A DNA stretch of 64,000 nt from Halichondria panicea (taxonomy: Eukaryota > Porifera > Demospongiae > Suberitida > Halichondriidae): assembly GCF_963675165.1 (NCBI RefSeq), contig NC_087388.1:1776800-1840799 (forward strand). Direction: 5' to 3'. Each line of letters begins with the position of its first letter. The first letter of the stretch is position 1. A program made the position numbers and the translations under genes. The notes beneath the pieces were generated by a model. The model ran no database searches. It was not told where the DNA came from and was given only the letters and a program-made list of their open reading frames with translations. Below, piece by piece: positions 43,941-57,224 of this stretch.

Positions 43941-45028
43941 TAGCCTCGATCCCAGGCCGAGTTTTCGCTTTTATAACGGTTAGGCGAACAACTGGGCCTG
44001 GTACTAGTTGTCTGCGCATGCGTCAAATTTTCATTGTATATTTGTGGTCGGCAAAAATATTTAATAAATCAATAATGGAAATTTGTACACAGAAAATGCA
44101 CAGGGTGAGTACACAAAAGATGCACATAGGGAGCTGCTTCACAAAGGCCTGGGGAGTTGCCAGTTGTGCTGCAGCACAATTACAGTGACCCAGGGCAACT
44201 TCAGGATGATTGAATGCCTTCAAATTACGTTTCAAAAAGATTTAGCAGGCTGCTGGACTTCTCTGATTCTAGGCCCCAACTCGTAACTCATTGCTTGAGA
44301 AAACGTAGATTCTCTTGATGTCTCTGAGCTACCCAGCAACGCTCGAATGAGCAGGTCATACTCCAGTCCTGTGTCTGTGAGTATAGGACAATATTAAAAG
44401 AAACCAAAGACGGTTAAACCCTTACCTCAAACTGTCCAGTCTCGTCCGTTAGTATAGCCAAGAGGAGCACTGTTGGGATAGCTGGATATTAGCCATTGCT
44501 CCTGTACAGAGAAGTAGACATTTTAAATACGTGTAGATCTATACATATTAAATTTCTCGGTTATAGTGTCATTGTCGACGAGCTGATGATGGCAGCACCA
44601 AGTTCTCTAGCTCACACTCTTCACTTGATCCACCATATTAATGATGAAACTATAGTCTACCTACATTCTTGCCAAACATGAACAAGACTTGATAGCATAG
44701 CCGGCCATAGGGCCCACACAAAAATATCTGACCTTAACAAGCTTGACAAAGCTTTATACCTCTTCCCTTGTTGTTCAGTCTTCAGAATAAGCTTCAGAGA
44801 AGAGAGAAGCTTCAGCTAAGAGCCATTCCAATCGATTCCAATAATGATAAAACGGGAACTGACTTCTAGTACACGATAGTACACGAATATAAATGTCACA
44901 AAAGTGAACGAGAATATCCATTCGTCAGAATCTGACGAACGACTGACGCATGCGCAGACAACTAGTACCAGGCCCAGTTGTTCGCCTAACCATTATAAAA
45001 GCGAAAACTCGGCCTGGGATCGAGGCTA
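43941..45028. mobile_element. 1.09-kb MITE-like element with ~88-bp TIRs and 9-bp target duplication
   Basis: 43941-44028 (TAGCCTCGATCCCAGGCCGA...) is the inverted copy of 44941-45028. The 9-bp GAGTGCTGC flanks it perfectly on both sides (43932-43940 and 45029-45037). The interior has no transposase; short frames there show no family resemblance. Fits a non-autonomous Mutator-like element. Confidence 0.88.
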
Positions 45029-45096
45029 GAGTGCTGCATGTTTGATTCAGGGCCTGTGGTTTTTATAGAAACAGTGATTGCAACTTATCTCCACAA

Positions 45097-45440
45097 GCAT
45101 GTACTTATATGCACCTATCAATTTCAATCCCCACTACCCCCCATGCGGGCCGGGGGTATGTCGGGGTTTAGTGGGGATTTCGTTTGCATCAATATCAACA
45201 GCCCACCCCTGGGGGCCGGTTGAAATCAATTTCCCACTTCCCCTCCCATACCCCCACTTAGTAACCCTGGGATTTGACTCGCACGTGTGCATGTGCTACA
45301 CTTTTCCGGATATTTACTGTTGTAAGTTTGTACACTGAGGAAGTCAAATTCCCCACCCTATCCCGTACCTCGGGGTTACTTGCTGAATCAAAACCCCACT
45401 ATGCCCCGCCAGGGGGTAGTAGGGACTGACATTGATAAGT
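45097..45440. mobile_element. GC-rich MITE, copy 1 (partner 50016-50267)
   Basis: Ends GCACCTATCAATTTCAATCC and its diverged complement form a TIR. Both strands of the inside are rich in CCCCACTA and GGGGT-type short inverted pieces. A second copy in the ankyrin-ROC gene's first intron shares both tips. Confidence 0.7.
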
Positions 45441-45761
45441 GCATTACGCTTAACATAATTATGCATGAACTATTGAACAAGGGCAGTGTATATATAATTT
45501 ATTATAATCAAAGTGCCTATAATAATAATATTATATAACTCACTTGTTAATTAAGGCTTATAGCACAATGTAAGCCCATGCAGCATGACTTAGATCGATG
45601 TAATGCAATTAGTAGAAACAGAAAAAAAAAACAGCATGCACGGCTCAACTACATTACTACTTTTAAAAAGCAAATTACTTCATAGTGTAATGATCACAAA
45701 ACACTGATAATTATGTTGAAGGGTATACGTTTGTTCTTCACTGCGTGAGCCTGAAATGTTA

Positions 45762-46760
45762 TTAGAGTGAGAAATCCTTGAGATCAGTATCTTCATCATC
45801 AGGATTGTTTACTTCTGCCGACTGTACACTGGCGTAAAGGGTGTTCTCAAACTCGGCAATGTCCGATCTCATCGTACTCGTGTTGGTTAGGTTTGTGGAT
45901 GTGGTTTGTTCCAAGGAGTTTGTCGGGGATCCCGTACACTTGGTTGCTTCCATTCATCTCACCATTAACTTTTGTAGCATTGATGGCGGTATGGCAACAG
46001 AGAGGCTTATGGAACAAATAAACATTGATGAATGTGCGTATGCACATTCATCCATGCTTTCAATATGTACTGTCAATACAAGCAATAATCTCTCCTAAAA
46101 TGGCTGATGATATAAGAATAGGACCAGCCGTAATAAACATTGATGTTTATGGAATTCTCCAAAGCACACAACACAATGATAGGTCCCTGATAAGTATATA
46201 TAGGTGTGTGATCAATCTATAGTTTAAACTTGGTGTAGAGTGTAACTCCAGACATTTAATAGCACATGCATGGCTGATGCACTTATTCAAACTTCAAAGT
46301 AGCTTAGGCTATCCTATACTAGCAATAATTATAATCAACACTAGCAAAGAAGTGCAGCCCTTACTCAATCCACTCCTGTCAAAATAATTTATGTTAAGCT
46401 TAGTACAAAGCTATTTTTGTCAGGATCTCACAATGTAATGTACGTACTGTTTAATTGCTATCCATACTACACAGTTCTCCAGTGAATCCAGGATTGCAAT
46501 TACAAGTGAAAATAATATGTTTGTTAACACAGCGAGACCGTTTCTGTTACAATTCACACCATAGCAATAATTAATCCTCTCACATAGTAACCCAGTGAAC
46601 GGAGGGTCACAGTTACAGGAGAATGAGTTTACGCCATCGATACACGTACCGAGTCCATTGCAATCTTGATTCACGCAATCATCAATGTTAGTTTCACAGT
46701 TCATACATTCACCACTTCACTGCAATTCTAAAACTCACAATTGTCGATGTTTGAGATCCA
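45762..46760 (-). pseudogene. Notch-ligand-like copy C, truncated pseudogene
   Basis: A tail exon resembling copy B (ends NNPDDEDTDLKDFSL) with a frame change near 45920, a heavily decayed transmembrane exon (about 46310-46380), and only the last two EGF repeats (46420-46704). Those carry another frame change after NRNG. Upstream EGFs, MNNL-like and signal exons are gone. Remnants of one further EGF can be followed to about 46760. Confidence 0.85.
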
Positions 46761-47357
46761 TAAAAGACACGCATAAATTAACCAGTATATACACAGAGAT
46801 TACACTTATTACAATGATTCATTATCCTCGAGACAGAACCGCAAAATTAGTCTTTAGATTCGGGTATAGGGTTGTTTTTTAGCTGCGGCTCTTTTCTGAA
46901 ATGCGGCCATCTCACTATTCCGACCAAGCTGCGCTGTCCCAAGGGTGGCCAAATTATAACGAGAGTCTACTAAACTATTACCACACATGTTACTAGCCCT
47001 CTACATCCCCTACTCAGATTAAAATACACACATACCATGCAGTGACCCGATATAAACTTATAAAAAAATGCGGTTGATTGTTATTTGCAAAACAGTGCCA
47101 CTTAAGAAACAGGTGTTGCTGAAGATTTTAATGGAAAATACCAAGATTACATTGAAATTCCACACAGTTTTTAGTTGCCTACTACCAGTATATCATAGGC
47201 GAGCACAATCATACATCTATTCTGTTGTAACAGCACAAAGTATAAACGTATACGTTCAGCATGTCTAAATTAAAGGCACTAATAATCGTGCAAAATTATA
47301 GTGGTATAAACGTACGTATGGTTCCTCACTGAGACTTGAAAAATGCTCTTATAATAG
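46761..47357. other. Spacer between copies C and D
   Basis: No gene. From about 47030 it matches 57480-57790, the sequence downstream of copy E, showing that D and E were duplicated with their 3' flank. Confidence 0.6.
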
Positions 47358-49475
47358 TCATTGAGAAATTCTTGTGAGATCAATCTCTTCATAATCAGTA
47401 TTGTTGACCTCTGTCGACTGTAAATTGGTGTTCTCAAACTCTGATCTCATCGTGTTGGTTAGCTTTGTGGATGTGGTTCGTTCCAAAGAGTTGTTGGGGA
47501 TATTGTACGCTTCGTTGTCTTCATGTATCCAGCCATTAGAGAAGTGAGTAGCTATGATAACAGAGAGCCATATATGGACAACCATAATACTGTCCATATA
47601 ATGGTAACATTTATGTTTCTTCAATCTCCCAATTACATGCAGGTCTGTAATAAACTATATAGTCTGTAGCTCTGCTGCACAGACCTTTAATAACACATGT
47701 AGTGCACTCACATTTCTTTTTCCTTACAAGACAAGCCACTGGCAACAAGATGATGGTCAACACTAACAGAAGAAGTGCAGCTGTTAATCCACCCACTAGT
47801 GCCTCTATGATAACTCCATCTCCCAATCCTGTAGAAAAAATGTCTTAGCTAAACTTCCGAATGCTTCCTCCGTCTCTATGGTATATTTTGTCAGGAACTG
47901 CTCACAAATACGTACACAATGTATGTACCATTTGATTGCATATCCATACTACACAGTTCTCCAGTGAATCCAGGATTGCATTTACAAGTGAAGTTAGTTT
48001 GTTCGTTAACACAGCGACCGTTTATGTTATAATTCACACCATAGCAATAATCAATCCTCTCACATAGCGACCCAGGAATGGAGGGTCACAGTTACAGGAG
48101 AATGAGTTTACGCCATCGATACACGTACAGAGTCCATTGCAATCTTGATTCATGCAATCGTCAATGTTAGTTTCACAGTTCATACCTGTAAATCCGGTAT
48201 TGCAGATACAGGTATATGAATTGAGCCCATCCATACATTCACTATTTCCACTGCAATTCTGAAACTCACAATCGTCAATGTTTGTGCTGCAATTAACACC
48301 AGTATACCCAGCAAGACATACACAAGTGTACGAGTTGATTCCATCCATACACAGTCCTTCATCACTGCAGTTCTGGCCATCACATTCGTCAATATTTGTC
48401 TCACAGTTTGACCCAGAAAAACCTGGTGCACACTCGCAACGATAAGAGTTGACTTCATCAATACAGCGGCCATTACCACTACAATTCTCATCTTCACAAT
48501 CATCTATGTTTATCCCACAATCGATCCCAGTATAGCCAAGATTGCAATTGCAAATGAATGATGATTCTTCGTTGATGCATATTCCATTTCCATTACAAGA
48601 CTGTTCAAAGCAATAGTCTATCAACTCACAATTTCTCCTGTGAAGCCACCATTACAGACACAGGTATAGCTGTTCCTCATCTTAACACACATGCCACTTC
48701 CATGCACTGCACATGATGCTATCACGTTCACACACATCAACGAACTGACATTGTTCTCTCCACGGTAAAATTGTGCACAGTGCACTCTAACAGTTAGACT
48801 CATCTTTCCATAATTGTGAATTCCTGATACGTTAGTCAGCGTTAAGCCAGCACTGTTGAGAACGTCGCTGCGTAGTTGGACTGTAATTATATCAACAAGA
48901 TCATCGGAATCATTTTCCTGAGAATCGCTATCTACCACTCCTACATACAGCTGGATACCATTCTGAAATGTAAGTTTAGTAACATTCATACTTTTGGTTA
49001 GCAAAACTATCTTACCAAAAGTCGATCAACAACTGTCAGTGTTATTATATTAAGTCCAGTTGAGGTGAACTCAAGAGAATCATCATTCAAGACAATGTTT
49101 GTAGTACCCATCGGCTGTGTGATGCATCCACTTGTTTCTGTAGGTGGAGTACTGAATGGACGCAAACAGAATGTGAAGAAGTTATCACAGAGCTCATTTT
49201 CAGTACATATTCCATCATTCGAAAGATCACTGTTTTCAGCTGCTGGATCACAACATTCTCCATTGTTACCAGCTGCTCTACTCTCTGGGTTGTTGTAAGA
49301 CCTGAGATTTACTTCAACCACGTAGTCACACAGAGCTCTGTGGTCACTTAGCTGTACAGATTTTATAGCATAATTATTGAGCAGAATATTCTTGTCTATA
49401 GTGAGATCTAGAGATCTGTGATTTTCTCACCATATAAATCACAAAGAAATAGAGAAGAGTAAAATTGCACCTCAT
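47358..49475 (-). pseudogene. Notch-ligand-like copy D, frameshifted
   Basis: Exons 49475-49431, 49351-49016, 48962-47929, 47828-47712 and 47551-47358. The signal peptide, MNNL-like, transmembrane and tail exons are open. The EGF exon is not. Compared with copy A it has small indels near 48700-48760 (CysRich EGF 1 region), at about 48632 (after GFTGE) and at about 48092 (DPPF), each changing frame. The tail has NNTDYEEIDLTRISQ, close to copy A. Pseudogene, unless the indels are assembly errors. Confidence 0.75.
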
Positions 49476-49800
49476 CTTTGTATTTAACTTTAGTCCACTA
49501 GTAGAGGTACTGTAGTCTAGATCTATGTCTATAAAAGTATTGTTATTCATTAATTGTATGCGCATGTGCAAGTGCCTGTAACAATGGTATCTGGTCAGAG
49601 GTATTACATCCTAGTTGGTGTGGCCCCACCCTGGACACAACATAGGCTTTTTTGCTATTATAATGAAGCCATAATTGACCACATAACTTCCTGGGTTGAA
49701 CCATAGATTGAAGAGTTAGACTCAACGTAAAATACACACACTGACAATTGATTGTGCTATAGGCTAGTGACCAATTTAATATACGTTAACGTACATCAAC
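49476..49800. promoter_or_regulatory. Head-to-head interval between copy D and the ankyrin-ROC gene
   Basis: 325 bp between start codons on opposite strands. No motif can be assigned. Confidence 0.35.
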
Positions 49801-52800
49801 ATGAGTATCCACATGCTCGGTCTGACTGACAGGACTGCTCAAGGTAGCCCTCGTTGGAAGCTGGTGAGAGCATGCAGGGAAGGTGATCTGGACATGGTGA
49901 AACAACTGTGTGAAGACGACTACCCATTTGAAGAAGAATCAGAGCCTAATGTTCCTCTGCATGAAGCGTGTTGGTATGTTTTTAGCAATCACATGCAGGC
50001 CTATATTAAATATGTGTATGTATACCTATCAATGTCAGTCCCCACTATACCCAGGGCCCTCCTGCAGAGCATAGTGAGGTTTTGTTGGGGTTTTGATTCA
50101 GCAAGTAACCTGGGTTATTGGTTATTAAGTGGAGGGGAAGTAGGGATTTAATTTCAACCAGGCCCCTAGGGATAGGGCAGTTGATATTGATACAAATCAA
50201 ATCCCACTAAACTCCGACATAGCCCGTATGGGGGATAGTGGGGACTTGAAATTGATAGGTGCATAACGAGGACTTTATCGTTTTATGCCTAGCTAGGCGC
50301 CTATAGATAACTAAGCTCAGAGCTGTTGCCTTGTATACATGTAAGTGTCATTATGCCTCACAGGGTTTTCTGTGGTTGTATATGGGGAATTTTTCTTGCA
50401 TAATTATTATAATTATCTGTGAAATTCCTTAAGCTTTATTAGGTTGTCGTACACCAATGTTCTGCTTGCTATTATACAGGAGTGGGCATTTGAATATTGT
50501 TAAGTACCTGATTGAAAGGAAGCAGTGTAATATTTACAACGAGTGTTCTATCGGATGGACAGTTGTTCACTCAGCTTGTGCGTAAGTTAACCATATTAAT
50601 AATTATAGTGCATAGTTGACACAACGGCAAGCAGGCCCGTATTTCAGAGGAGGTTGAAGAATGACATTAATTTTTAGTTGTGACCTGCATGGCTATAGAT
50701 AGTGACTGGACCACAGTGTCAGTGCAAACCCAAGTTAAATTGTTGATAATGGCTTTAATAATGAATGAGCTATTATTATGTCTCATCACTATAGTAAATA
50801 AATATACTCTCAGAGGTATAAATAACACATCTTGATTGTCCTGACAAGTTGTCTTAGCATAGTACATTTTGTTCTGCCATCAGGTGATAATATTTATTGG
50901 TCGGACACTAAATTACCCATGCAATGTACTAAGTAATCTACTAAGTAATCTATAAAAAAAGGGAGGCTTTAGGGAAGATAAGGTAATGCTTAGCACATAA
51001 AATAGAAGCTTACCAGTCGTCTTGTCACTATGCTACATAGATATAATAATATGCATATCTAGGCCTTCTTCTGTGCAATAAAGACACATGCATGGCTGTT
51101 ATGAGATCATTATTTTAGTGCACATCGCATCATAACTATGACCTTTGGCTAGGACACTATGACCGAGCAAGTAGCTAAATGGCCGGTCAAATAGGCTAAT
51201 TGCTCGGAAATTGATCAATGACCGACTGTTATTTATACCTCTGTACTCTGGGCAATAATTATAATTATATAGATGTATAGAAATGACACAGGGTTGCATG
51301 CAGGAGTACGTACCATTCTGTTTGCTTATTAGGGTGTAGGTTGTGTCTATCCTTCTAAATGCATCATAATTATTATGTATGTAATATCTATCCTTCTAAA
51401 TGCAGGTATGATCAATTGCATATTGTGAGGTATTTTATTGAAGAACGAAGTTGTAGTGTGAACATGACCAATTATTGTGGGTGGACCCTACTACACACCA
51501 GCTCCTGGTATGTTACTGTGCTTTAGAATGGTATCCAATTGATTTACGGGGTTGATCAATGAGTTACATTTCCTTGTGTACAAATGTGGCTCTTTCATAC
51601 TGCAAGACCGTTCAAGCTTAGCTACATTATCCCGTTGCTACGTTGTTGCTAAGTGCAATATGGATAAAACTAACCAAAAAGTCATCACTAACCACTAACA
51701 CCCCTCTGGCATTAGACTGACGTAAGAAACTAGAGCACTAAAGTGCAAACCCTCGGCTGGTGACATGATTATGAAGAAACCAGAAGAGTGATATAATGCA
51801 GTGCATGTAGTGATGTATGACTGAGCTGGCTAGCACAGCAACTCAGGAGCAATCAGTAAAACTAAACCAGACTGGAGGCATGCTGAAAGAGTTTTAGTGG
51901 CACATAGGCATGCACAGTGGACTAGGTCCTGAGTCTAGGATCAGCAAAGAAGCCTGGAGTCTCGGAGAAGTATGGCTCCTGGAGTAGGATCCCGGAGTCG
52001 AGTCAGCACAGAGTTAGAGCAACAAACAAGTCACAATTCTAGCTTTCTATTATAGTGACCCTTTTCCACTGTTTTTGGTACAGGATCACTTCAGCTGTAA
52101 AAGCGGAGGGTACCTCGAATAAAGGTCGCGTGTAATTAGCTAGCTAGCTGCCAATGTGCAAGTTTAAGCTTCTTGGTTTTTGCTCGCTTTTATTCGACAA
52201 CAAAGCTCTAACATCGAAATCTACCATTGATAACTTACATGTATTGTGTGAAGGCTATCTATGCTATAAACGCAGTGCTATGGCAGCCAGGTGAGCAGAC
52301 CCAGAAATTACAACAGACAAACAACGCACGCCTCGAGTAATAACATAATGAGAAATATAAGTATCAAAGTTAAGTCCAGCCATGCAGGGTAATGTTAATG
52401 TTCAGCACTGCTGCATGGAGTTTCTTCTTCTTTGCACATGCACTGAGAAGGTTCATTTTGTGGAAGATTATGTGTTTCTAGTCCCTCGTGATGCATGGCT
52501 TAGTTAAGTCCTTCAATTCTGCTTCACCGTAATATAAGCATCTAGAAGCACTCAGGATACATGGCATATATTGCACTCAGCCCTCAGGGCTTATATTATA
52601 CGCCCTCGTTCCTCAGTGCAGTATATGCCATACATCTCTCTTGCCCATAATTAGTATATTATAATCATAGATATAAGAAGGGAGAGGGATGGGAAACGCT
52701 ATGTAAATAGCATTGACGATCTGCGTTTCGGTCAATGTTTTCTTCTTTATTTCCTCCAATCCATGCTTTTAGCTAGTACTAGGCTATAAACTAGCTACTG

Positions 52801-55800
52801 AGCTCCATGTATTAGCAATGGCTAGTGAAACAGTCACAACAAGGCAGCAGCAATAGTTAGTGAGACCCCTCCAAGCAGTAAAAAGCAGCTTGGACAGGCA
52901 AATTCTTGAGAGGAGCTCTGTCTGTACCGTTGAGTATTCCAGTACAGTCACAGTCATGATAGAGAATTATGGAAATGTAGCGAAGTTCTGTCGTAAATTA
53001 CTGTCGATACGATGAACTAACTATCAATGAATACAAAGAGACATTTACCTACATTCAATCATTGATATAACTTTCTAAATGGGTACACAAAAAGTCTGCT
53101 TGTCAAAACCAACTTACTAAGACAAAAATGAACATCTTACCAACCTAAAGCCAAGTGGCTTTGAATTTACTTGCATACAATGCCCAGCTATACTTAAGAA
53201 AGAGGGAATCATTAATATGTTGGGCTGCAGTCACAGCCTCTCCTTGTAGAAGGTACACAAAGCCACTAGATAGAGCCGAAACGATAATACAACACTCAAA
53301 AAACTGCCTTTAAAAGCTTTTAAGCTTTTGGTGAGATACACAACGCTTCTATATGATGCACAGTAGGCGTGGATGCTCAGCACAGCACTAAGAGTCCCAG
53401 TGGGGCGTTTTGTGGTTAGTGCATTATGACTTTGTGGTTAGTGCACTATGCTGCATATGGGATATAACGTTGTTATCCTGTGTTAGCTGGTATCTGGCTA
53501 ACAGTTAGTGCATGCGCAACCACCAGGCCCATCTCTGAGAGGAAGTGAGCGTGGGGTCGAAGTTAGTCACATAATTATATATACAAAACGAAAAAATTAA
53601 CATTATGAGATTTACTTATATTCTTTATCCTATGCACAGGGGTGGAAGTGTGAATGTGGTGAAATACCTCATGGAAGATAAAAATTGCATTGTTGGGTGT
53701 ACTGACAGTGACGGATATACCCCACTACATTGGGTGTGTTGGTAAGTTATAGTTATAGCACGGGCACGAGGGATGTATGGTGTATATATATATTGCACTA
53801 AAGCACGAGGGCGTAAGCCCCGAGGGCTGAGTGCAATTACGTATATGCCATGCATCCCGAGTGCACGTGTTATAACTAGTTTATATCCCGAGGGCATAGC
53901 AACATAACACTATCTTAGTAACACAATTAAACTGAACAATAATAAAAAGAAGAGTCAACCCTAGACACAGCTCCATCTCCAATTCTCTCTTCTAGACGAT
54001 ATAATTATGTGCCAGTATCTGCAGCGTATAATATTGTCATGGACCAAGGAATGGCTTAAATTGACACAAAATTGTTGGAGTTCCAAATCTGAAATCACTC
54101 CTGCTTTCTCACCCCACTTCTGCTGCTACAAAACAGCCCCACTCCACTGCTGCTCGGTCTCACAATCAAGCCAAAGAAGCTCGACTCTATCTATACACTG
54201 CTGCAACACAGCTCAAGCTATAAATAGCCCCCATGCAGCAAAAAGATCCGCTTCTAGACGCTTGTGCTATGTGGTGAAGCAGAATTGACATGCATCACGA
54301 GGACTAAGTCTAGGAACACATGCAGAATCTTCCACAAAAATTAATGAACATTTGAAAAACCTGCATGGTTGCAAACAAGAAACTCCAGCAGTGCTGAACA
54401 TTCCTGCATGCATGGCTTTGTTATTTCTTATGATGTTAATAATAATTTTATGTCTGTCTAATGCCAGAGGGGCGTAGTGCATTATGACTTTGTGGTTAGT
54501 GCATTATGCTGCATATTGCACTTGGCAACACGTAGCAACGGGATATAAGTCTTATAATTACCTCTTCCACTCTAATACTTGAGCAAAAGTAAAACATGGC
54601 GAGAGGCATTAGCACAGCGCAGCTTGTTATACTACAATAGCCTGCTCGAAATGGTAACATAGGTGTCCATAATATATCCGAGTATTGTTGTAAAAACTAG
54701 TGGAGCCTCTGAACGAGAAGGCTTAATTAAGAGCAGACACTTAGACTGAGGGCCTATTTAAGAGCCTAGTAAAAGCGTATCTATATACAAATGAGAAGAA
54801 TGTATACTATTACCTGCGACCGTCTTCGATAGGAGGATCCACCATATGGCAGCCATGCATGCTAAGAGTAAATGTTGTGTTGTTTTAGTCAATCATTTAT
54901 GTATATGTACTCTGCAAAATATATCGGGCGTCTATACAATGTCTATACAACTTATGTATATGCATTCAGTACACTCATTACAATTTTGCAGTTCAATGGG
55001 AATAACCGATACAGATCGAACACTTGAAGTAATGAAATGTCTTTTAAGGTCACCTGAATGTGACCCGACAAAAAGAGATTACTTTGGAATGTCTGCTCTT
55101 CAACTCTTATCAAGGGGTGGCATTATTGGCATTGGTGCAAACCGAAACCTGGCAATACAGTTGCTACTTAATCACAATGCCCCACCACCAGATGAATCCT
55201 GGGCAAAGTTAGTGGATCAACAACCTCCTGAAGCATACACCAAATTGTTTCTAATGGGGTTTCCAGGAACAGGGAAAAGTACGCTTGCTAAATCGATCAA
55301 AACGGATGTTGAAGACGATGTGAAAAGCCTCGCTCATCGATTCAAGAAAGTTTGTGATGTTAGTAAAAATACGAGTGGCATTGTTCCAAGCGACATTGAG
55401 AGCAAGAGGTTTGGTTTGATGACAATCTATGATCTCGCAGGTCATAGTGAGTTCTATGCCAGTCACAATTTCGCCTTGAGAAGCATTTTAGCTGGGTCTC
55501 CTTGTTCCATCATACTTCTAGTCGCTGATATAAGCACTGAGCAGGATTCTCTTCGTAAAGCTATCTTACATTGGTGTAATTTTGCTTCTAATCTTTTTAA
55601 CTGTCAATCGAATGACAAACCGTTTCTATTTATCATTGGGAGTTATGCTGATAAAGTGTCTGTGAAAGATATTGAGTCGTGTAAAGTTATAATTGAGAGT
55701 CTCACATCCAGAAGATTATTCTCAACGTTTCAGTTGCATTCTTTTCTTGCCCTCGATTGTCGATACCCTGTGTCAGCAGATATGACCCAGCTGCGCTCTC

Positions 55801-57224
55801 ATATATCAGACTGTTGCCAGAGCATAAAACAACAGCAAGAAATTAATATTCAGCAGCATTGCTTTCTTGTTGGAATTATAAGTGAATTTGGTCATAGAGA
55901 TGCCTTCACCATTGCTGAATTGATCACCCATGCTGAACAATCATCTATCACTTCATATTTCAGCAAATTTATCCGTGAAGTAGAGCATAACACCATTGTG
56001 AGAATGTGTATCAAGCTCAACATGCGAGGAAACATTCTCTTTCTTCAAAACCAGTGCAGTTCAATCGATAGTTGGATAGTGCTCAAAAAAGATGTTTTAT
56101 TAAAACGAATATGTGGATCAATTTTTGCTCCTGATTCATTTGAGGACCATAAACCTTTGGCTTCTGACACTGGCATCGTTCCTGCTTTCAAACTTGCTGA
56201 GGAGTTTCCTGATGTTGATACCAAGTTGATTATCTCTATCATGTCTCATTTTCAGTTTTGCCATGAAGTTACTGACCCTGAGATCCTTGATCAGCTCTCG
56301 GTTGTATCCTCTGCTAGTACCAAATACCTTTTCTTTCCAAGCTTAGTCACTGTCACAACACCTCAAGGAATTTGGGACCCTCAAAGCCAATTTTCATATC
56401 AATCTGTGTGGATTATGAAATGTCGAAATGATGAGCAATTTTTCATATCGAATTTTATGCACGTGACAATCCATTGTCTTGCATTCTCATTTGCGATGGC
56501 CCCAAGTTCTTCTTTGTCTGCAAAATTATCAATTCAGAGAAGATGTAAAGTATGGAAAAATGGTATTTTTTGGCGATCCTTGTGTGGTATTGACATCATT
56601 GTTGAAGTTGACAGCAAAAGCATAGCTTTGTATATTCGAGCAAGAAAAGATTGTGAGCTAGATGCAGTTAAATTGCGATCTCAGTTGATTTCAAGAATTC
56701 TGACCACAAAATCTGAATATTGCAAGGAGGTGGAAGTCAATGAGTTTTTTGTGAAACCTGATTGCATTACTTTCCCCTTGGGTAATGATGATAAACTTGT
56801 CAATTTGTTAGAAATTGCACGTTCAATCTCTACGTGTAAACCTTTCGCATTTGATGTAGCTGATATGCTTGTTGAAATTCAAGCCCTTCTTCACTTCGAG
56901 CCTTTCTTTGACCTAGGAGAGAGTGTTCTCTGTGAGTTGTTTAACCAAGATGCCGCTGTGACTATAACCAACAAATTCCTTTTAAAACTTGCTGAAAAGT
57001 CCCACCGCAAAATGAATGTTTTTGTCAAGGTCTTAGACATATCAGATTATGCACTGGCAATAGCTCTCGAAGGTGCTCGACCCTCTAATAATGTGGACAA
57101 ATTTTATCGTGTACTCGAGTATTGGCAAAGTCGACATCCTACTTACAGTGAATTGCGCACCACATTTGCTGAGTATAGTATATTTGTTGGACGCAACCCA
57201 TTAGACTGTCATAAGTTGGACTGA
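49801..57224 (+). CDS. Ankyrin-repeat ROC-GTPase (ROCO-like) protein, ~903 aa
   Basis: Exons 49801-49973, 50480-50581, 51406-51507, 53640-53741 and 54992-57224 join in phase (904 codons). Exons 2, 3 and 4 are each exactly 102 nt and phase-symmetric, one ankyrin repeat per exon (GHLNIVKYLIE, YDQLHIVRYFIE, GSVNVVKYLME). The last exon adds another repeat, then a Ras-like ROC domain: P-loop GFPGTGKSTLAKS, switch motif DLAGHSEF, and GSYADKV in the base-recognition position. About 450 residues follow that should be COR-like, with no kinase domain after them. Such proteins act as GTP-regulated scaffolds in signalling or innate sensing; the role here is unknown. The frame is intact. Confidence 0.85.
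50016..50267. mobile_element. GC-rich MITE, copy 2, in ankyrin-ROC intron 1
   Basis: TIR tips ACCTATCAATGTCAGTCCCC and the complement of the same at the right end. Related to 45097-45440. An open frame from exon 1 reads into it to 50151, which is intron read-through only. Confidence 0.7.
51620..52530. repeat. Left copy of an inverted pair in ankyrin-ROC intron 3
   Basis: Blocks ATCCCGTTGCTACGT, CCCCTCTGGCATTAGAC, TTCAGCACTGCTG and ATTCTGCTTCACCG recur in opposite orientation and the same order at 54265-54545. The left copy has about 650 bp of extra sequence in the middle. This looks like two copies of one repeat family flanking exon 4. Confidence 0.65.
52550..52640. mobile_element. Short imperfect palindromic MITE
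   Basis: ATACATGGCATATATTGCAC and CAGTGCAGTATATGCCATAC arms flank a centre of CCCTCAGGGC and GCCCTCG. It resembles the palindromes at 53755-53880 and 61880-61995. Confidence 0.6.
53755..53880. mobile_element. Palindromic MITE just after ankyrin-ROC exon 4
   Basis: Arms GTTATAGCACGGGCACGAGG and its diverged complement, starting 13 bp after the exon 4 donor. Same general design (CGAGGGC centre, TGCA-rich arms) as 52550-52640. Confidence 0.65.
54265..54545. repeat. Right copy of the inverted pair in ankyrin-ROC intron 4
   Basis: Inverted, more compact copy of 51620-52530. A related fragment (GTGGTTAGTGCATTATGAC) also lies at 53413-53450. Confidence 0.65.

Noticed and set aside
51620-54545. Reading the inverted pair as TIRs of one 2.9-kb transposon
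   Set aside because: A conserved 102-nt ankyrin exon lies between them, the arms differ in length and no target duplication was found.
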